DNA of 64,000 bases from Orbilia blumenaviensis. Taxonomy: Eukaryota; Ascomycota; Orbiliomycetes; Orbiliales; Orbiliaceae. Position 1 is the stretch's first letter, and each line of letters starts with the position of its first letter. The position numbers and the translations under genes were made by a program. A model generated the notes under the pieces. That model did no database searches and was not told where the DNA came from. It worked only from the letters and a program-made list of their open reading frames with translations. The stretch is from the NCBI GenBank assembly GCA_036872755.1, contig JAVHNS010000008.1:62001-126000 (forward strand). Direction: 5' to 3'. Of this stretch, positions 23,593 to 35,456 are shown piece by piece.

Positions 23593-24277
23593 GTAGCTAG
23601 AACGTATGGTCGTGGTACTTTGGGACCCTTGGACCTAACTCTGTGTGGTGGTTCGATTTGACCAATTTAGAAGCGCAAGCTTATGCATAGTGAATCATCT
23701 AGAAGACAAAAAGTATGATATATGCTCATCAGATACCTCGATAGCGCTGTAATACTCTTTATAAATCTCACAACATCTTAGTATTTTTGTTACAATTTTC
23801 CTAAGAGGTCGGGACAATGTGTACTTTCTTGCAAATCACGTTCCATTGCAGCGTCGAACAAAGAAAAACCTTTCTTGAATGATGCTGTTACAATATGAAG
23901 TTCCAACATCACACCATGAGCCCGAAGCGAATCGAACAATCCCATACGGAAAGAGCAATGAATGCCAAAATATCACACCAAAGCCCAATACTCCATTACT
24001 AAGCGAGTGGTAACTATTCCCGAACCTTGGGCTTCCTATACCTTCTATTTACCCTCCGGAGTTCGCTAGACCCCTCTATCGATCCGCGCTTAAATTATCA
24101 GAGCCAAAGGTTTTAACCGGAATGCGGGTATCGAGAGGTACAGCCAGCAAATTGTTAAATACACAGTAAGGGAGTCAAAAAAACTAAGGGAGGATAAAAT
24201 TCCACCACTGCGATCCATATCTAGGTACAGTTTATTACTTTTGGTTTTCCACAGTTCTGAAACATAAAATCGAATTA

Positions 24278-24297
24278 CAATGCAATGCAATGCAATG
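24278..24297 (+). repeat. (CAATG)4 pentamer repeat
   Basis: Four perfect tandem copies of CAATG. Confidence 0.8.
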
Positions 24298-24402
24298 CGA
24301 ACCGTGCATTGCGCGACCCACGGATAATGAAACAGGGGAAGGGAAAACATTCAAAGGACCGACGCCTCTGGTGCATCGATGCAGTGAAGGGAGAAGTTAA
24401 TT

Positions 24403-24434
24403 AAACAAACAAACAAACAAAAAAACAAACAAAG
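24403..24434 (+). repeat. (AAAC)n tetramer repeat, interrupted
   Basis: AAAC units with one A-run interruption, about 32 bp. Confidence 0.75.
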
Positions 24435-24618
24435 ATATTATGCCTCTTTTCTGCTGTCTGAAAATCTTCCAAGACCCGCAAGAGTACACTCATTCGAACT
24501 CGCTGCAGCTTGAGGTTTTCTTGCAGTTCCAGAAGATTTTATGTATTTGGTTGGAGTATCGAGATGCTAAGTTTGACCTGCAGGTGCCTAATATACCTAA
24601 CTGTACAGCTGTGTCGCC

Positions 24619-26693
24619 CTACAGGGCCGCTGTTCCTCGGCTTTCGTATGGTAGGATTGTAACAAGGCCGCTTGCAAAAACGAAAAGACTACCACAAACA
24701 TAGATCGTAGTTTTCCCCACGTTTGAGTAGTATCCGAGCACTGGGGCGAAGCATGAAGCCAAATTACTAAGACAGCTACAAAGCCCGACTCCGGTACCTC
24801 TCTGTGGTGATGGGAAGATTTCCGGTGTATAAGTATAGAGGATACCCCAGATGATGTTTTGCATAACCGCTAGGGAATTTTGTCAGCAACAGAATCAAAA
24901 TGTTTTATTAACGCTGTATATATTGATAATAAACCCACCTGATGCACATTGGAAGCCCAAACTGACATTCTGAGATTTCGCTTGTGTATAACCGAAGAGA
25001 AAGGCCCCGGAAAGTAAGGAAGCAAGACCGAGAGCTCCACGACGTCCTAATGCTTTCCTCTCGATAAGCCACCCACCAATGAAGGATCCCGGTATTTGGC
25101 AAACTCCAATTAAGGCGTAATTCCGGTAAGTAATATTTAAAGAGGGCTTCCCACTATCAATACCCTGCTGGGCAATGAACACAGGTAGAAAGAGATTGTA
25201 GGTATTCCAGGATATTGCTTTGCGGAAGGATTAGTATGGTAGGTCGAAAGACTCGATCGAGAGAAACTAAACTTACAAAGTGTCATCCAAAGCAACATCA
25301 CCATAGCCGTACTGAAGGCAAGCTTCTTCGTGGCAAAAAGGCTTTTGATCTGCTTCCCACTCAAAATGGAGCAGCTTTTCACGAACATTTCTGCGGTTTC
25401 TGCCAATGCCCCTTTCCTTTCCGATACTTCCTTCTCCTCTCCAACTTCAACGATGGGCGGTAATCCCAAATTAAGACGAACTTCTGCTTCAATTTTCGCA
25501 AGTTTATGGACCGACACAGTGTTTTCCTTTCCATTTTGTTTTGCGATAGCATCAATAACGGCAACTGCCTCTGCATCCCGCCCCTGTGCTAAGAGATATT
25601 TCGGAGACTCGTGGAGTTTGAAGAAGAAGAACCGAACCATCCAAACAGTAAGTGTAAAGGTCGCAATGGTAATATATAAGTATCTCCAGCCCATATTTTG
25701 TGACCGAGGACATTCGCCCCACGGCGTTTCCAATGGGCAGGAGAAATGGAGGAGAAATGGCCAGGCAAGAAATGCTAAGAAGGCAGAGCTCAGAGACCAC
25801 TAAAACATCATTAATAAATATCTTATTAGAATTCAAAACCGTAGTATCTAAAACTCACCCATACAGATAAAACTGCAAGGACCCATTGCTGCTTTTGAGG
25901 GCAAAACTCAAGGAAAAGAGCTGAATTTATAGGCATGTTCCCGCCTGCACCAAGGCCTACAACAGCCATGAGAAATGCAACCCCGATGTAGTTTGGACCA
26001 CCGGCCACGGCAAACCCGAAGATACCAGCCAGAAGGAGCGTCATATTGAACGATAATGTGCGGCCAATAGCATCGGAACCCTAGTAATTAAATGTCAGCT
26101 GTTTCAGTATTACGGTGATATAATATGAAGATCGAAATTACCAGTCCAAATACAAAAGCGCCGCTGCAAGTAGCAAGTTGTGTAATGTTAGCCTTAATCG
26201 GCCACAAGCAACATGATAGCCAGGAACTTGAGCTATAACTCACACCAGTAGACCCATCTGCTGGCCAAGACATAGAAATACACCCTGGTTTGGGGGGTTG
26301 AATTCTATGCGAATGGTCGGAAGAGTCGCCGAGACTGCTGCCATAAACCTTTATGAGTTGTAAGTTAAAATCAGCCATATACTTGATGGGTTCAAAGTAT
26401 ACTGAAATAACTATAACTCACATATTGTCGACAAACCACCCAAAGCCGGAGAGCACAAACAGCTTTGTCTGATACCAACCCCACCCCATATGCTGAATTG
26501 CTTCACTGATGGCACGGCTCTTAGCTTCGAAGATAGGATCGATACCTTCGACCCCCACGATTGGAATACCATGTCCGACACTTGGAGCATCAAAGGTTTC
26601 CAAACCTGTATGAAGGTTCTCCTTCGAGTTACTAGCTAGAGAGGTATCTGATACCGTCTCTACTGGTTCTTCTGGTGCCGCTGTTGCAGTCAT
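24619..26693 (-). CDS. MFS transporter, SV2 / sugar-porter-like, seven exons
   Basis: A 557-aa plasma-membrane-type major facilitator of the fungal SV2-like group. Exons: 26693-26422, 26348-26244, 26163-26142, 26080-25859, 25799-25277, 25217-24939 and 24869-24619. All introns are GT-AG (four of the six donors are GTGAGT, GTAAGT or GTGGGT) and the summed frame is open. Family motifs appear only after splicing: GFGWFVDNM (start of helix 1 region), MGLLVGAFVFGLGSDAIGRT (loop 2-3 motif A equivalent, assembled from exons 2, 3 and 4), GLGAGGNMPINSALFLEFC, WRYLYITIA, FKLHESPKYLLAQGRDAEA (central loop), and YTPEIFPSPQRGTGVGLCS near the C-terminus. The cytosolic N-terminus has about 80 hydrophilic residues. 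Exon 3 is only 22 nt yet encodes part of helix 2, so skipping it would break the frame. Substrate unknown; relatives carry organic acids, nicotinate-like compounds or sugars. Confidence 0.9.
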
Positions 26694-29206
26694 TTTGATA
26701 TGTAAGAGGGAAAGTAACCGATTTTGGACCACGGTAATTGTAGTCAGTACCCAGGTGGTAGATATGTGGTTGAGGGCAAAGCGGTGTTTATAGACGAAGT
26801 GGTGGCAGTGATAAGATAGTGGTATTACCAGAGTTTTTTTTTTTTTTTCTTTCTTTTTCTTGCGGAAGTGAGGTCAAGTTATGCTGTAGATAGGGAAATT
26901 ATTTAATTTTCTGAGATAAATATTGAAGAATAATACGATACTCGACTCCGGATCGCCGGTGATTTTATACTCCGCAAATCCAACAAATTTATGCTATAAG
27001 GCATCACAAAACACAACGTAAACCTTCACGTTCTTCAAAACTGCCTGCTGATCACCGAGGTGCAGTCAATTGGCCTAGTAGCCGAACGGCCCACGATGAT
27101 TCCATGTGCCTCCCGGCACAGCGTTATGGATGAGCGGGAAATGGAAAGATAGGGGTCCCAAATGTGCGAATAACACAATCATGGCTTCCAAGTCGATGAT
27201 ATCTTTGGCAATGATTGTACAGCCCACCTAAAGCGGATCGAAAGCACCGAGTAGGTGTAGAATTATACTCCATACTAATTCTGACAAAGTTTCAAATTTC
27301 CAACTCGAAGGAAATGTCCGAGAGAGAACAGTGAGCCATGCCAAGATACAATGGCAGGGTCGCTCCGTGCGGGTGGCAACATCCTCAAAAATGAAAGCAT
27401 CGACTTGTTGCGCCCCTTGCAGGGAGCTTAACTGGCGGTAAGGCTATCCTCCCGGTGAGAATGCGCAAGGAATACATCATATTCACGTCGATATGAGGGA
27501 GGACCTGGCGCAAAGACGAAGCATCCTGAACACTGACAGAATCTCGCCGCAGCTGGCTGGCGGGTAGCTTCCGTTGGTTAAAATAGCTTGGTTAAACTAC
27601 CCCAGGAGTAAATCCAAGATACCCATGACCCGGAATTCCAGTTTTTTGCTTTTCTGGGGACTTCTCAGTTGACAAAACCAAGAACGAATTAGTGATTCTT
27701 GAGTTGTATCAGTGGTACTCTATCGTAGTTTTTGCTGATAATGGCGTCAAATATGCGTAAGTAGATCTGGATAGCTGCATGTCGAGGCTGTGTAGCTGTA
27801 CACATGTACACACGTGGGAATTGTACAAACATAGCTAGAAGTAATTTTTCGATAAAAGGTTCGATACTCCACAATGCACTTGTCTATAGACGACGAAAGA
27901 ATGTGTTACAATAAGTTTCCCCAGATTAGTTCACAATTTCGATGCTACTCTGCTCCTTAGTGTCGCTCGCTGTTGCGATTAGTACCAGCTGTTAAAAAGA
28001 TTTTGACGGCCTGATCGATCTCCGAAACACCGAGTGGACGAAACAGCTCAAGGTAGTCTATCTAAGGGGGTAGGAAGAAACTTAGAGAATAAAACTTCTC
28101 CTAAATAAACCTTTAGAGTTAATTAATCTTGTTACAAACCGGACTTAAAGGCCTGAAGTTTGCGGGCTGGGCGTAAGTCCCGTCCGAGTATGCTGTTACC
28201 GCTGTCATATACAGCAGATATACCCTACTCTAACAGGATGTTTGGGGTTCGGGGTAGCGAGCCGGCATCCCCCAGTCAATCAAGAATGCAAGCTGGCTAG
28301 TCGAGTTTTCGGTTCGTGAACCATGAGGGGTAAACAGCAGCACAACCGGGCCTGCAGGTAATGTCGGAAAGCTTGGCCTCGCACAAACCGCAACAACCTA
28401 GAATATGCGTATGTACAGGCTGGATTCTTTTTTGGAACCGATCCGTATATCTGCATTGTTTGTGTAACTAATGCAAGAATGGAATTGACGAGGATGGCTA
28501 CGTACTTGTGTAGTAGTTACAGATCCATGCGGCAAATTGGAAACCAGAGGAGAAAAAGAAAAGCAAATGTCGATTCGGCATGATTATACAAATGAATCGG
28601 GGATGTTAACATGTGTGTATGAAAATAAGCAGAGACAATTAGCTGCTGATGCCGAGCAGCCGCGCTCAATTCGAACGAAATTGTCTTGGTCTGTTTGAGC
28701 TTTATTTCGACGACACGCGCTGATATATCTCAAGTCTAAGGTGCTGTTGGATTATTCTGTGTTGACGCCACACCCATTATATTCACTAGCCACCGTCCCG
28801 GATACAGCCAGCCCAGTCGACTGTTTGCAGGGGAAGCCTGCTAACCACCACACTAACGGACGATACAAACGTAATAGCATGCTCGAAGGGGTTGGTTCAG
28901 GATTCCCGGACTCCGCGTGCTCCCGCGAACTTCCTTTCTCAAGACTTCCCTCCCCGTTTGCTATGAATAGCGAGTCTCCGGTCCGCAGTCTTGTGCATGT
29001 TTGGGCACTCCGAAACTTGAAGCGCCGCGTACGCCCTTGGCCGGATTGCCATAATCAAAATCGCCCACCCCGCCATCTTACCGTCTCACGGTCTTTACAA
29101 TACCTGCTGTTCTCATGACCAGCTCTTGAGTCGACTTCGTATAACACTTTCACTCGACAACGGCATCCCTCGAAAGAGCGAGCTTGCCGTTACCATTCTA
29201 CAGTCC
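26694..29206. other. Divergent spacer, 2.5 kb
   Basis: It separates two MFS genes pointing away from each other. A T13-type tract near 26836-26848 lies on the SV2 promoter side. Upstream of the second MFS gene several short frames with ATGs occur (for example around 28880-29118); these are probably upstream ORFs in the leader or chance. I recognise no gene. Confidence 0.5.
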
Positions 29207-31501
29207 ATGTCACGAGCAGTGGACCTCCTCACGTCGAAACTCCCGAAGCCCACGGCGCCGCTGGCTCAGCGTTTGCGCGACAGGCTGCCGTTTGCATCAC
29301 ATATTCCGCTCCACGCTTCGCTCACATACCTTTTCGCAATATGCCTATTCTCGATATCTTTCCTGGTGTTCCTGAACTCTGCGCTTAGCTTTGTAGTTAC
29401 AGACCTGTTCGGCATCCAAGATGGAGTTGGGAGTATCGTGGGCACGCTTGGTTTCGTCGACGAGCTGGTCGCCGTTTTTATGGTGATCTTCTGGGGTACC
29501 CTGAGTGACAGGATTGGAACACGGATGGTCAGTCTTATTACGCCCCTGCACAATATAGCATAGATATACAGCATAGCAGATTATCTTGCGTCTAATAACG
29601 TGCATGAATTTAACTTTCCGGTCCGAGTCTAACATTTTACTAATGCTGTACATGTTGTCCATACACACAGATTGCCGTTTCCGGCTATATTCTTGTGGGA
29701 GTCTCTCTGGTGGTGGTAGTACAAGTTAAATCTATTTACCCAGGCCTGGTATTGGCCCGGATTCTCTTCTCCATGGGTGCATCCGCTACGGTCGTTTCAG
29801 TGACGGCCGTTCTCCCTGAGATTTCCACTCCACTGCCCGATGCCCCCAATTCTCAGACCACGAATGAAACGAGACTTACACATACACGGCATTCCAGCTA
29901 CCCCACCTTCCCTGCCAACTCCGATCCATCTTCTTCGACGTCGAACAGAGATCGTGCAAGCTCGGCTCATCGTCCAGCTCAGGCAGGGTCCTCGTCTTCT
30001 ACATCCACTACCTCAACATTAATCCCCCCGGGCCCGATCCGACCTACGAAATGGCGGCCCCCTAGTCGAAGTCGGTCACGCCAACAACAAAAAGAACAGG
30101 CGAAGCTCGCACCCAAGCCTATCACTGGTAAACTTAGTGGGGTTGTCGGGTTCATGACTGGCTGCGGTGCACTGATTGCCTTAGTATTCTTTTTGCCACT
30201 CCCTACTAAGCTATCTGAGGATAAGCATATGACTCGGGCGAATGCTTTGAAACACACATTCTATATAGTTGCCTGTGTAGCATGGATAGTGGCCCTGGTG
30301 GTTTTTATAGGCTTACGAGGGGGTGGAGTTGGTGGCAGGCATGGCGAGTTTTGGAAGATTGGAAACTTCGCAGGTTTGTGGGGAAGCTGGAGGGGCGCAA
30401 AGAACGATCCCGGGATCCCTGGTGGTGACGAAGAAGCTCCTGAAGACGCAAGAGGCTCAAATGATGGACGTTCGCATGAAAGATCCGCCTTGCTACCCGA
30501 CAACAGGAGTATCCAGAGTGGTGCCTCATCGAGCTCAAGGACCAGGGTCTACGATTCCCTCTGGAACACAGGGGCATCCTCCGATTCCGAGAACGATAAA
30601 TCTTGGGAAGCTTCTGCCAGGGCCTATTTCCGCGGATTATGGCTTGCCTTAAAGGCAGGCAGGGAAGACTGGAGAATCGGACTCGGGTACCTCGGTGGCT
30701 TTGTGGCAAGGTAATGCATATCCCACACTACATGTTATCTCCGGTTTAAATCAATTAACCCGATTCCAATTGCAAATCAGATCTATGTCCGTTGGAATAT
30801 CACTATTCATCCCGCTCTACGTTAATCAGTGGATGAGAGCACGTGGAATGTGCCCCCCAGTTCTCCCGTCGGATCCCAATTACAAAAAATCCTGCCGCGA
30901 GGCTTACATCCTTGCCGCGATGCTCACAGGGACATCACAGCTATCAGCACTTATATTTGCACCTATTGTTGGATATTTCTCTGACCGATATGAACCTCAG
31001 TACCCGTTGTTAGCGACGGCTGTACTTGGATTTTTCTCATGTGCCGCCTTCAGTGCCCTACAGTCCCTATCCGTTGGGGCCGATCGAAGCTGGGCCTATT
31101 TACACTGTGCAATGATGGGAATTGGACAAATCGGAGCTATCGTTGCATCGTTAGCATTGATCGGAAATGCTATACAGGATCCATCCCACTCTCCTTCCCT
31201 CCAACAAATTGAAGCGAACTCCGCTGCTCCTCCTATAATTGACGAGTCAACGTCACTAAATCCTACGTCAATCCCTTCACGAGCCACCACAAAACCACAT
31301 CGCTTGGCATTCAAAGGGTCCATCTCCGGAGTATATTCCCTTTGTGGAGCCGCTGGTATCCTACTCTTAACACAATTTGGAGGATGGGGAGCAGACCATG
31401 TGAACAGCGGGTTCGCCTTTGACCTATTAGCAGTCTTCTTCACAATCGAGATCGCACTCGGATGCTGGTTGATTTTCAGAGCGAAAGCTACTAATGTTTA
31501 A
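29207..31501 (+). CDS. MFS transporter with long intracellular loops
   Basis: A 693-aa protein from three exons: 29207-29527, 29671-30710 and 30781-31501 (donors GTCAGT and GTAATG, acceptors CACAG and TCAG, frame continuous). I use ATG 29207 because the frame further upstream opens only with TTG. Helix 1 follows a basic N-terminus; loop 2-3 has FWGTLSDRIGTR, the MFS motif A. The second half repeats it as IVGYFSDRYEPQYP. After the first set of helices comes a Ser/Thr/Arg-rich loop of roughly 85 residues (about 158-240). A second hydrophilic stretch of more than 100 residues in the middle has acidic and Ser-rich patches, and a third Ser/Pro-rich loop lies near residues 575-615. These make the protein far longer than a normal 450-550-aa MFS. 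Substrate unknown. Intact as read; the first donor is unusual (GTCAGT), so the junction after GTRM carries some doubt. Confidence 0.82.
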
Positions 31502-32088
31502 TAGAAGCGGATTATCTAGAAAAGCCCTGTGGTAAACGTCTTAATGTACCTAATACTTATCTGTCCGAGCAAATCCAATCCATTCTTGTCCTGGCAAAAC
31601 CCTGCGGCCTGAAAATGCAACGTTTAGGACACAAACACAAGATACTATTAACGACGCGATCCAGCTCTGTGACCTGATATCAACCTCAAATAAATTCACA
31701 TGAGTAAGCACATCTGGGCACCGTTTACCTCTCGCACATTACACCATATCACAACTAACCCTTGCCGAACCGGCTCAAACCAACGACTTGCTGGCTACAC
31801 CTATACCAAGGCACCATGTATCAACCTCAAATACCCGTTTCCGAACACCATTTCCAATTCGTGCCTGAGCCATGAATGACCTTCCCTGTATTCGTAAATG
31901 ATCTATCCCTTACCACGGGGAGATTATGCCTCCAAACTCCTTAACTGTGTTTTTAGTATCCAGCACGAGATTTTCACACCCCCCATTTCGCGGTCGAGAT
32001 CGACATCCACGAGGGGGCTCCGTACCTTATAAACGCTGTATATCGAAAAGCACTCTCGGTCAAATCCCGGAAAAGATCAGCGTCGACC
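31502..32088. other. Spacer with promoter of the Thr-rich GPI protein
   Basis: Tandem-oriented spacer. A TATAAA box lies at 32028-32033. An ATG at 31926 opens a frame that overlaps the gene start in another register. It lies upstream of the TATA box, so it is unlikely to be transcribed with the gene. Confidence 0.55.
32028..32033 (+). promoter_or_regulatory. TATA box of the Thr-rich GPI gene
   Basis: TATAAA lies 56-61 bp upstream of the ATG at 32089, which implies a very short leader. Confidence 0.5.
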
Positions 32089-33721
32089 ATGCGGGCCTCG
32101 CGAGGGTTGATGGCAATCATGCTACTGGCGTCCTCGGTGAGCAGCAGTCCAACAAGTGTGCAGAGCGTGCAGCAGACTCCACCTAATGGGCCACATTTGG
32201 TCATAACAATTAATGGAAGTGAGGATCGATCAATCGCCAGCTCAAGATACCTGACAGTGGGTACTACTCCAGTTACCAGAGGAACTCAACATACTCCAAT
32301 GAACGACCCTAGGCTCGCATATGTCTCCGCGCATTTAGGACATACGACTTCAGTTATCGTTGATATAGCGCCCTCTACCACGACAGCAATAGAAGTTGCA
32401 GTCGCTACAGTAGGCGTCACCGCTACAGAGACCGTCGCCGTTGGTGAATCACCCCCGGCAGTTGATACAGATACCAGTGGGGACGTTGCGGCTTCCGAAG
32501 CTGTTGGTAGTGATGAACCCATTCCCATAAACCCCAATTCCACAACATTCATAAACACCAATTCCTCCTCCAACTCGAGCTACCCACTTGTCGCCATCCT
32601 GGGTAGTAATGATACGGCCCCCTATACCGGTTCGAACTCATCTATAATCGCAATCCTCGGGGGAGACACTACAGATATCGGCAATATCGACGTGGGACCC
32701 AGTGGGACCATCCCAGCCCCGGAAAATGACTCCATCCCTATAAATATGGGGAAGAAGCATAGAAAAAGACAGTTGGTGACGGAAAAAATGCCGGATGGCG
32801 ACTCAATTACTTTTCAAGCACATGTAAATAATCCTCCTCCTCCTCCCTAACTTTTTTTTTTATCTTTTATCTTTTATTCTTTTTTAGCTTCTTTCATAGG
32901 TCTTTGGTACATACATTCAAACTACGCAGGATGTCATATAATAAATATCATAGGCTAATTGTTCCCAACTTCCCGAATCTTTATAGGCTGGGGAAGGTTT
33001 TGTCCAACCACAAGTTGTCCCGGTATTCCAGCAAGTAGTCGACACCACTACTACAGACACAACAACTACTACTTCCAGCACCACGACAGAAGATACATCG
33101 ACAACTTTGACCAGCGGCACCACCACTACTACAACGACCAGCTGGACGTCGGTAACAGGAACAACCACTTCAACATCTACCACCTGGGAATCCTCTACAA
33201 CAGCCACACCGGGGGTTGCAGTAGTAACTACGTGGATTACTTCATCACAAACGACATGCATTCCACCTGAGACTCATGTAGGTTGACTTTTAAATAAACT
33301 CCAATACTCTCAATAATATCTACATCCCTTAACACATTGGCCATAGACGACCGATCCGATCGCGACATTTTTCCCCACGACCTGCACAGATACAACCACT
33401 CTCTGCACTATAACCTTAGCCTACGTAATCTCTATGGACCCAACAATGACATCGTATTATACAACAACATACGACAGTAATACAGCCGCCACAACAGCAA
33501 CCCAAACAATCTACTCTGATGATCCTAACGGGTTCCACGTCTACATTACCACGCAAGATAATAGTAACGGAGACGCTACAGCCACTTACTTCTTTACTAC
33601 TCCGCAGCCGACTGTAATTTCACAACAAATAAATATTGCGGGCCCAGTTGCCCCAGACGAGACGGTTCTATATACTAGCCTGGTGCTGTTTTGGAGTCTT
33701 GTGCTTATTATTGCTGCATAA
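32089..33721 (+). CDS. Ser/Thr-rich GPI-anchored cell-surface protein
   Basis: A 477-aa protein from four exons: 32089-32823, 32900-32932 (33 nt), 32987-33277 and 33347-33721, all phase 0 with GT-AG sites. N-terminal signal peptide (MRASRGLMAIMLLASSVSSS). The first 245 residues have many N-glycosylation sequons (NST, NSS, NDT) and a dibasic KKHRKRQ at about 225, a possible Kex2 processing site. The tiny second exon gives VFGTYIQTTQD. Exon 3 is almost pure Thr/Ser (TTTTDTTTTTSSTTTE type), typical of heavily O-mannosylated stalks, and ends with a CIPPE motif. Exon 4 has three Cys (CTDTTTLC plus one more), Tyr/Thr-rich strands, and a C-terminal hydrophobic tail (LVLFWSLVLIIAA) after a polar spacer, as for GPI attachment. 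Role inferred: wall or adhesin-like protein. The TATA box upstream and the joined frame support the model. Confidence 0.75.
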
Positions 33722-35456
33722 TTTGTAGCTTTCTCCACTATCATTATCACCATCATCTTCTGACTATCCGCCGTATCTTCGATTATAACGTCCATTCACT
33801 ATGCCTGCTATTCATCTTGCTGCAACGCAAACCTTTTTGTTGTATTCTCAGTTAGCACTTCTTGAAACCATATGATCATCAATCATTTTTCGTATCTAAA
33901 TCACAGCTATTATTATCAATTCCAAATTTCAGATACCGCCAGTTTCTTGACAGAAGACCCTTACTCTTTCCACGTGGCCATCTTCTACGTTGACCCAAAC
34001 TCAAAAACACTCCATCAGAACCCCTGATGCACGCCCAAAGAAAAACAAAAGAAACATTGTATTACAACAGACATGCAGAAACCCTATTGAGAACGTCAAA
34101 AGAAAGAAGAAGACCTGGGGCCCTAGGCCCGCAACATCATATGATCCCGAAATTCGAAACCCTAAGGCCAGATCGGCATAACGGACAGAATATTTACCCC
34201 TTTAAAGCTTCGTGATATACATTTGCACAGTACGGACATAAAGTAATCGGCAACATATTAACATGATCATATTTGAGCAAAGTATCTACGTCAACCGTCA
34301 GTCCCGATCTGATCCCGATCTTATCCCTCAGCGGATATACCGCGGGGGTCTGCGCAAGAATAAAATGGCAAAATATGATAGCCCTTGCATAAAACCCATC
34401 AGGTCCAAGATCTTGAACCTTAAGCAAAAATGTATGACCTACAACCTCGGCACGCCAACCTGTGTAACATATATTTCGCATATGATCCCGTCACATCTTC
34501 ATAAGATTCAACATTCAGATGTCGATGTATCATATGGGAATCGGCACACGACGCAGGCAAACTTTAAATTCCAACAGATTTCCTCGATCCAGCGGCAAAC
34601 GCATCGAGCTGGCTCGCAATTATGATCCAGACCAACCATACCAGTATTCACCGTCCCGGGCTTGCCGGGCCCCCGCAAACCCCATCGTTCCACATACACT
34701 ACTTGTTTTGCATTGCCGACAGCATCCGGTGCGAAACATACGTATACCCGCCAAAACAAAAATGTTGCTCTCGCATGCCTCCATGTATATCCTGCATAGC
34801 TACACCTGCTTCAGGAAAGGGTGTTTAGGGGCTATACAGTACATTGGAATTTGCGTGATCAGCTATATATACACGCTCTCCAACCAACCAACCAACCTCT
34901 CAACCAAACCAAGGTGCTAGAGTAAGTACTGGTTGAAACAAGGAACCCGATCCCCCGTGTACTAGCACCCACCATGACTCGCCGAGGTTTGCTTTGTGAA
35001 ACCGAAGGTGTGAGCTTCGGAAATTTCAGGAGCTATCCATAAACTCATAAAGTCTCGTAAACTAGCCTTCACGAAGTGGCCCGTCGCAGCCGCCATTTCT
35101 ACTTCCAGCGGTTAGCGGGAACTGGGCGGAATTCGATATTCATCGTTGTTCCAAGAATATCGCTTAAAGCTCGTTGACCCAGCAAGCAGTTATCTTCCCC
35201 GTTTTATATCCTACAGATAAAACATTTTCTCATTGGCTATGAAATATTTTAAAGTCAAATCTAACTATTTCGTTAATATCATGGCTAAACATAAAACAGT
35301 CAAAACGTAATAGATTTGTATCTTATAATACAGTTATATACACTATGGAATATTAGGGTGGAGTAAATAGGTGCCGGCGCCATCGAAATACAGTTGTTTA
35401 AAGACACTCTCAAAGACACTCTCAAGGACACTCTCAAAGACACTTAATGCCGATCT
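33722..35456. other. Convergent spacer, 1.7 kb, with minisatellite
   Basis: No confident gene; short frames at about 34263-34920 have no ATG-led domain. A 12-bp tandem repeat lies at 35401-35444, next to the end of the F-box gene. Confidence 0.55.
35401..35444 (+). repeat. 12-bp minisatellite (AAGACACTCTCA)
   Basis: Three full units (the third with one A-to-G change) plus an 8-bp partial unit. It ends 12 bp before the F-box stop codon position, so it is in the 3' UTR of that gene. Confidence 0.85.

Larger units (their letters stand above)
23593..24618. other. Spacer with short tandem repeats
   Basis: Promoter side of the hypothetical membrane protein and 3' side of the SV2-type transporter. 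It carries (CAATG)4 at 24278-24297 and an AAAC-type repeat at 24403-24434. Confidence 0.6.

Noticed and set aside
5275..26693. Secondary-metabolite gene cluster
   Set aside because: No polyketide synthase, NRPS, terpene synthase, DMATS, P450 or cluster regulator is present, and genes are widely spaced.
32917..33261. Minus-strand Val-rich frame of 114 codons
   Set aside because: It is the antisense image of the Thr-rich exon of the GPI protein (ACN codons read backwards as GTN).
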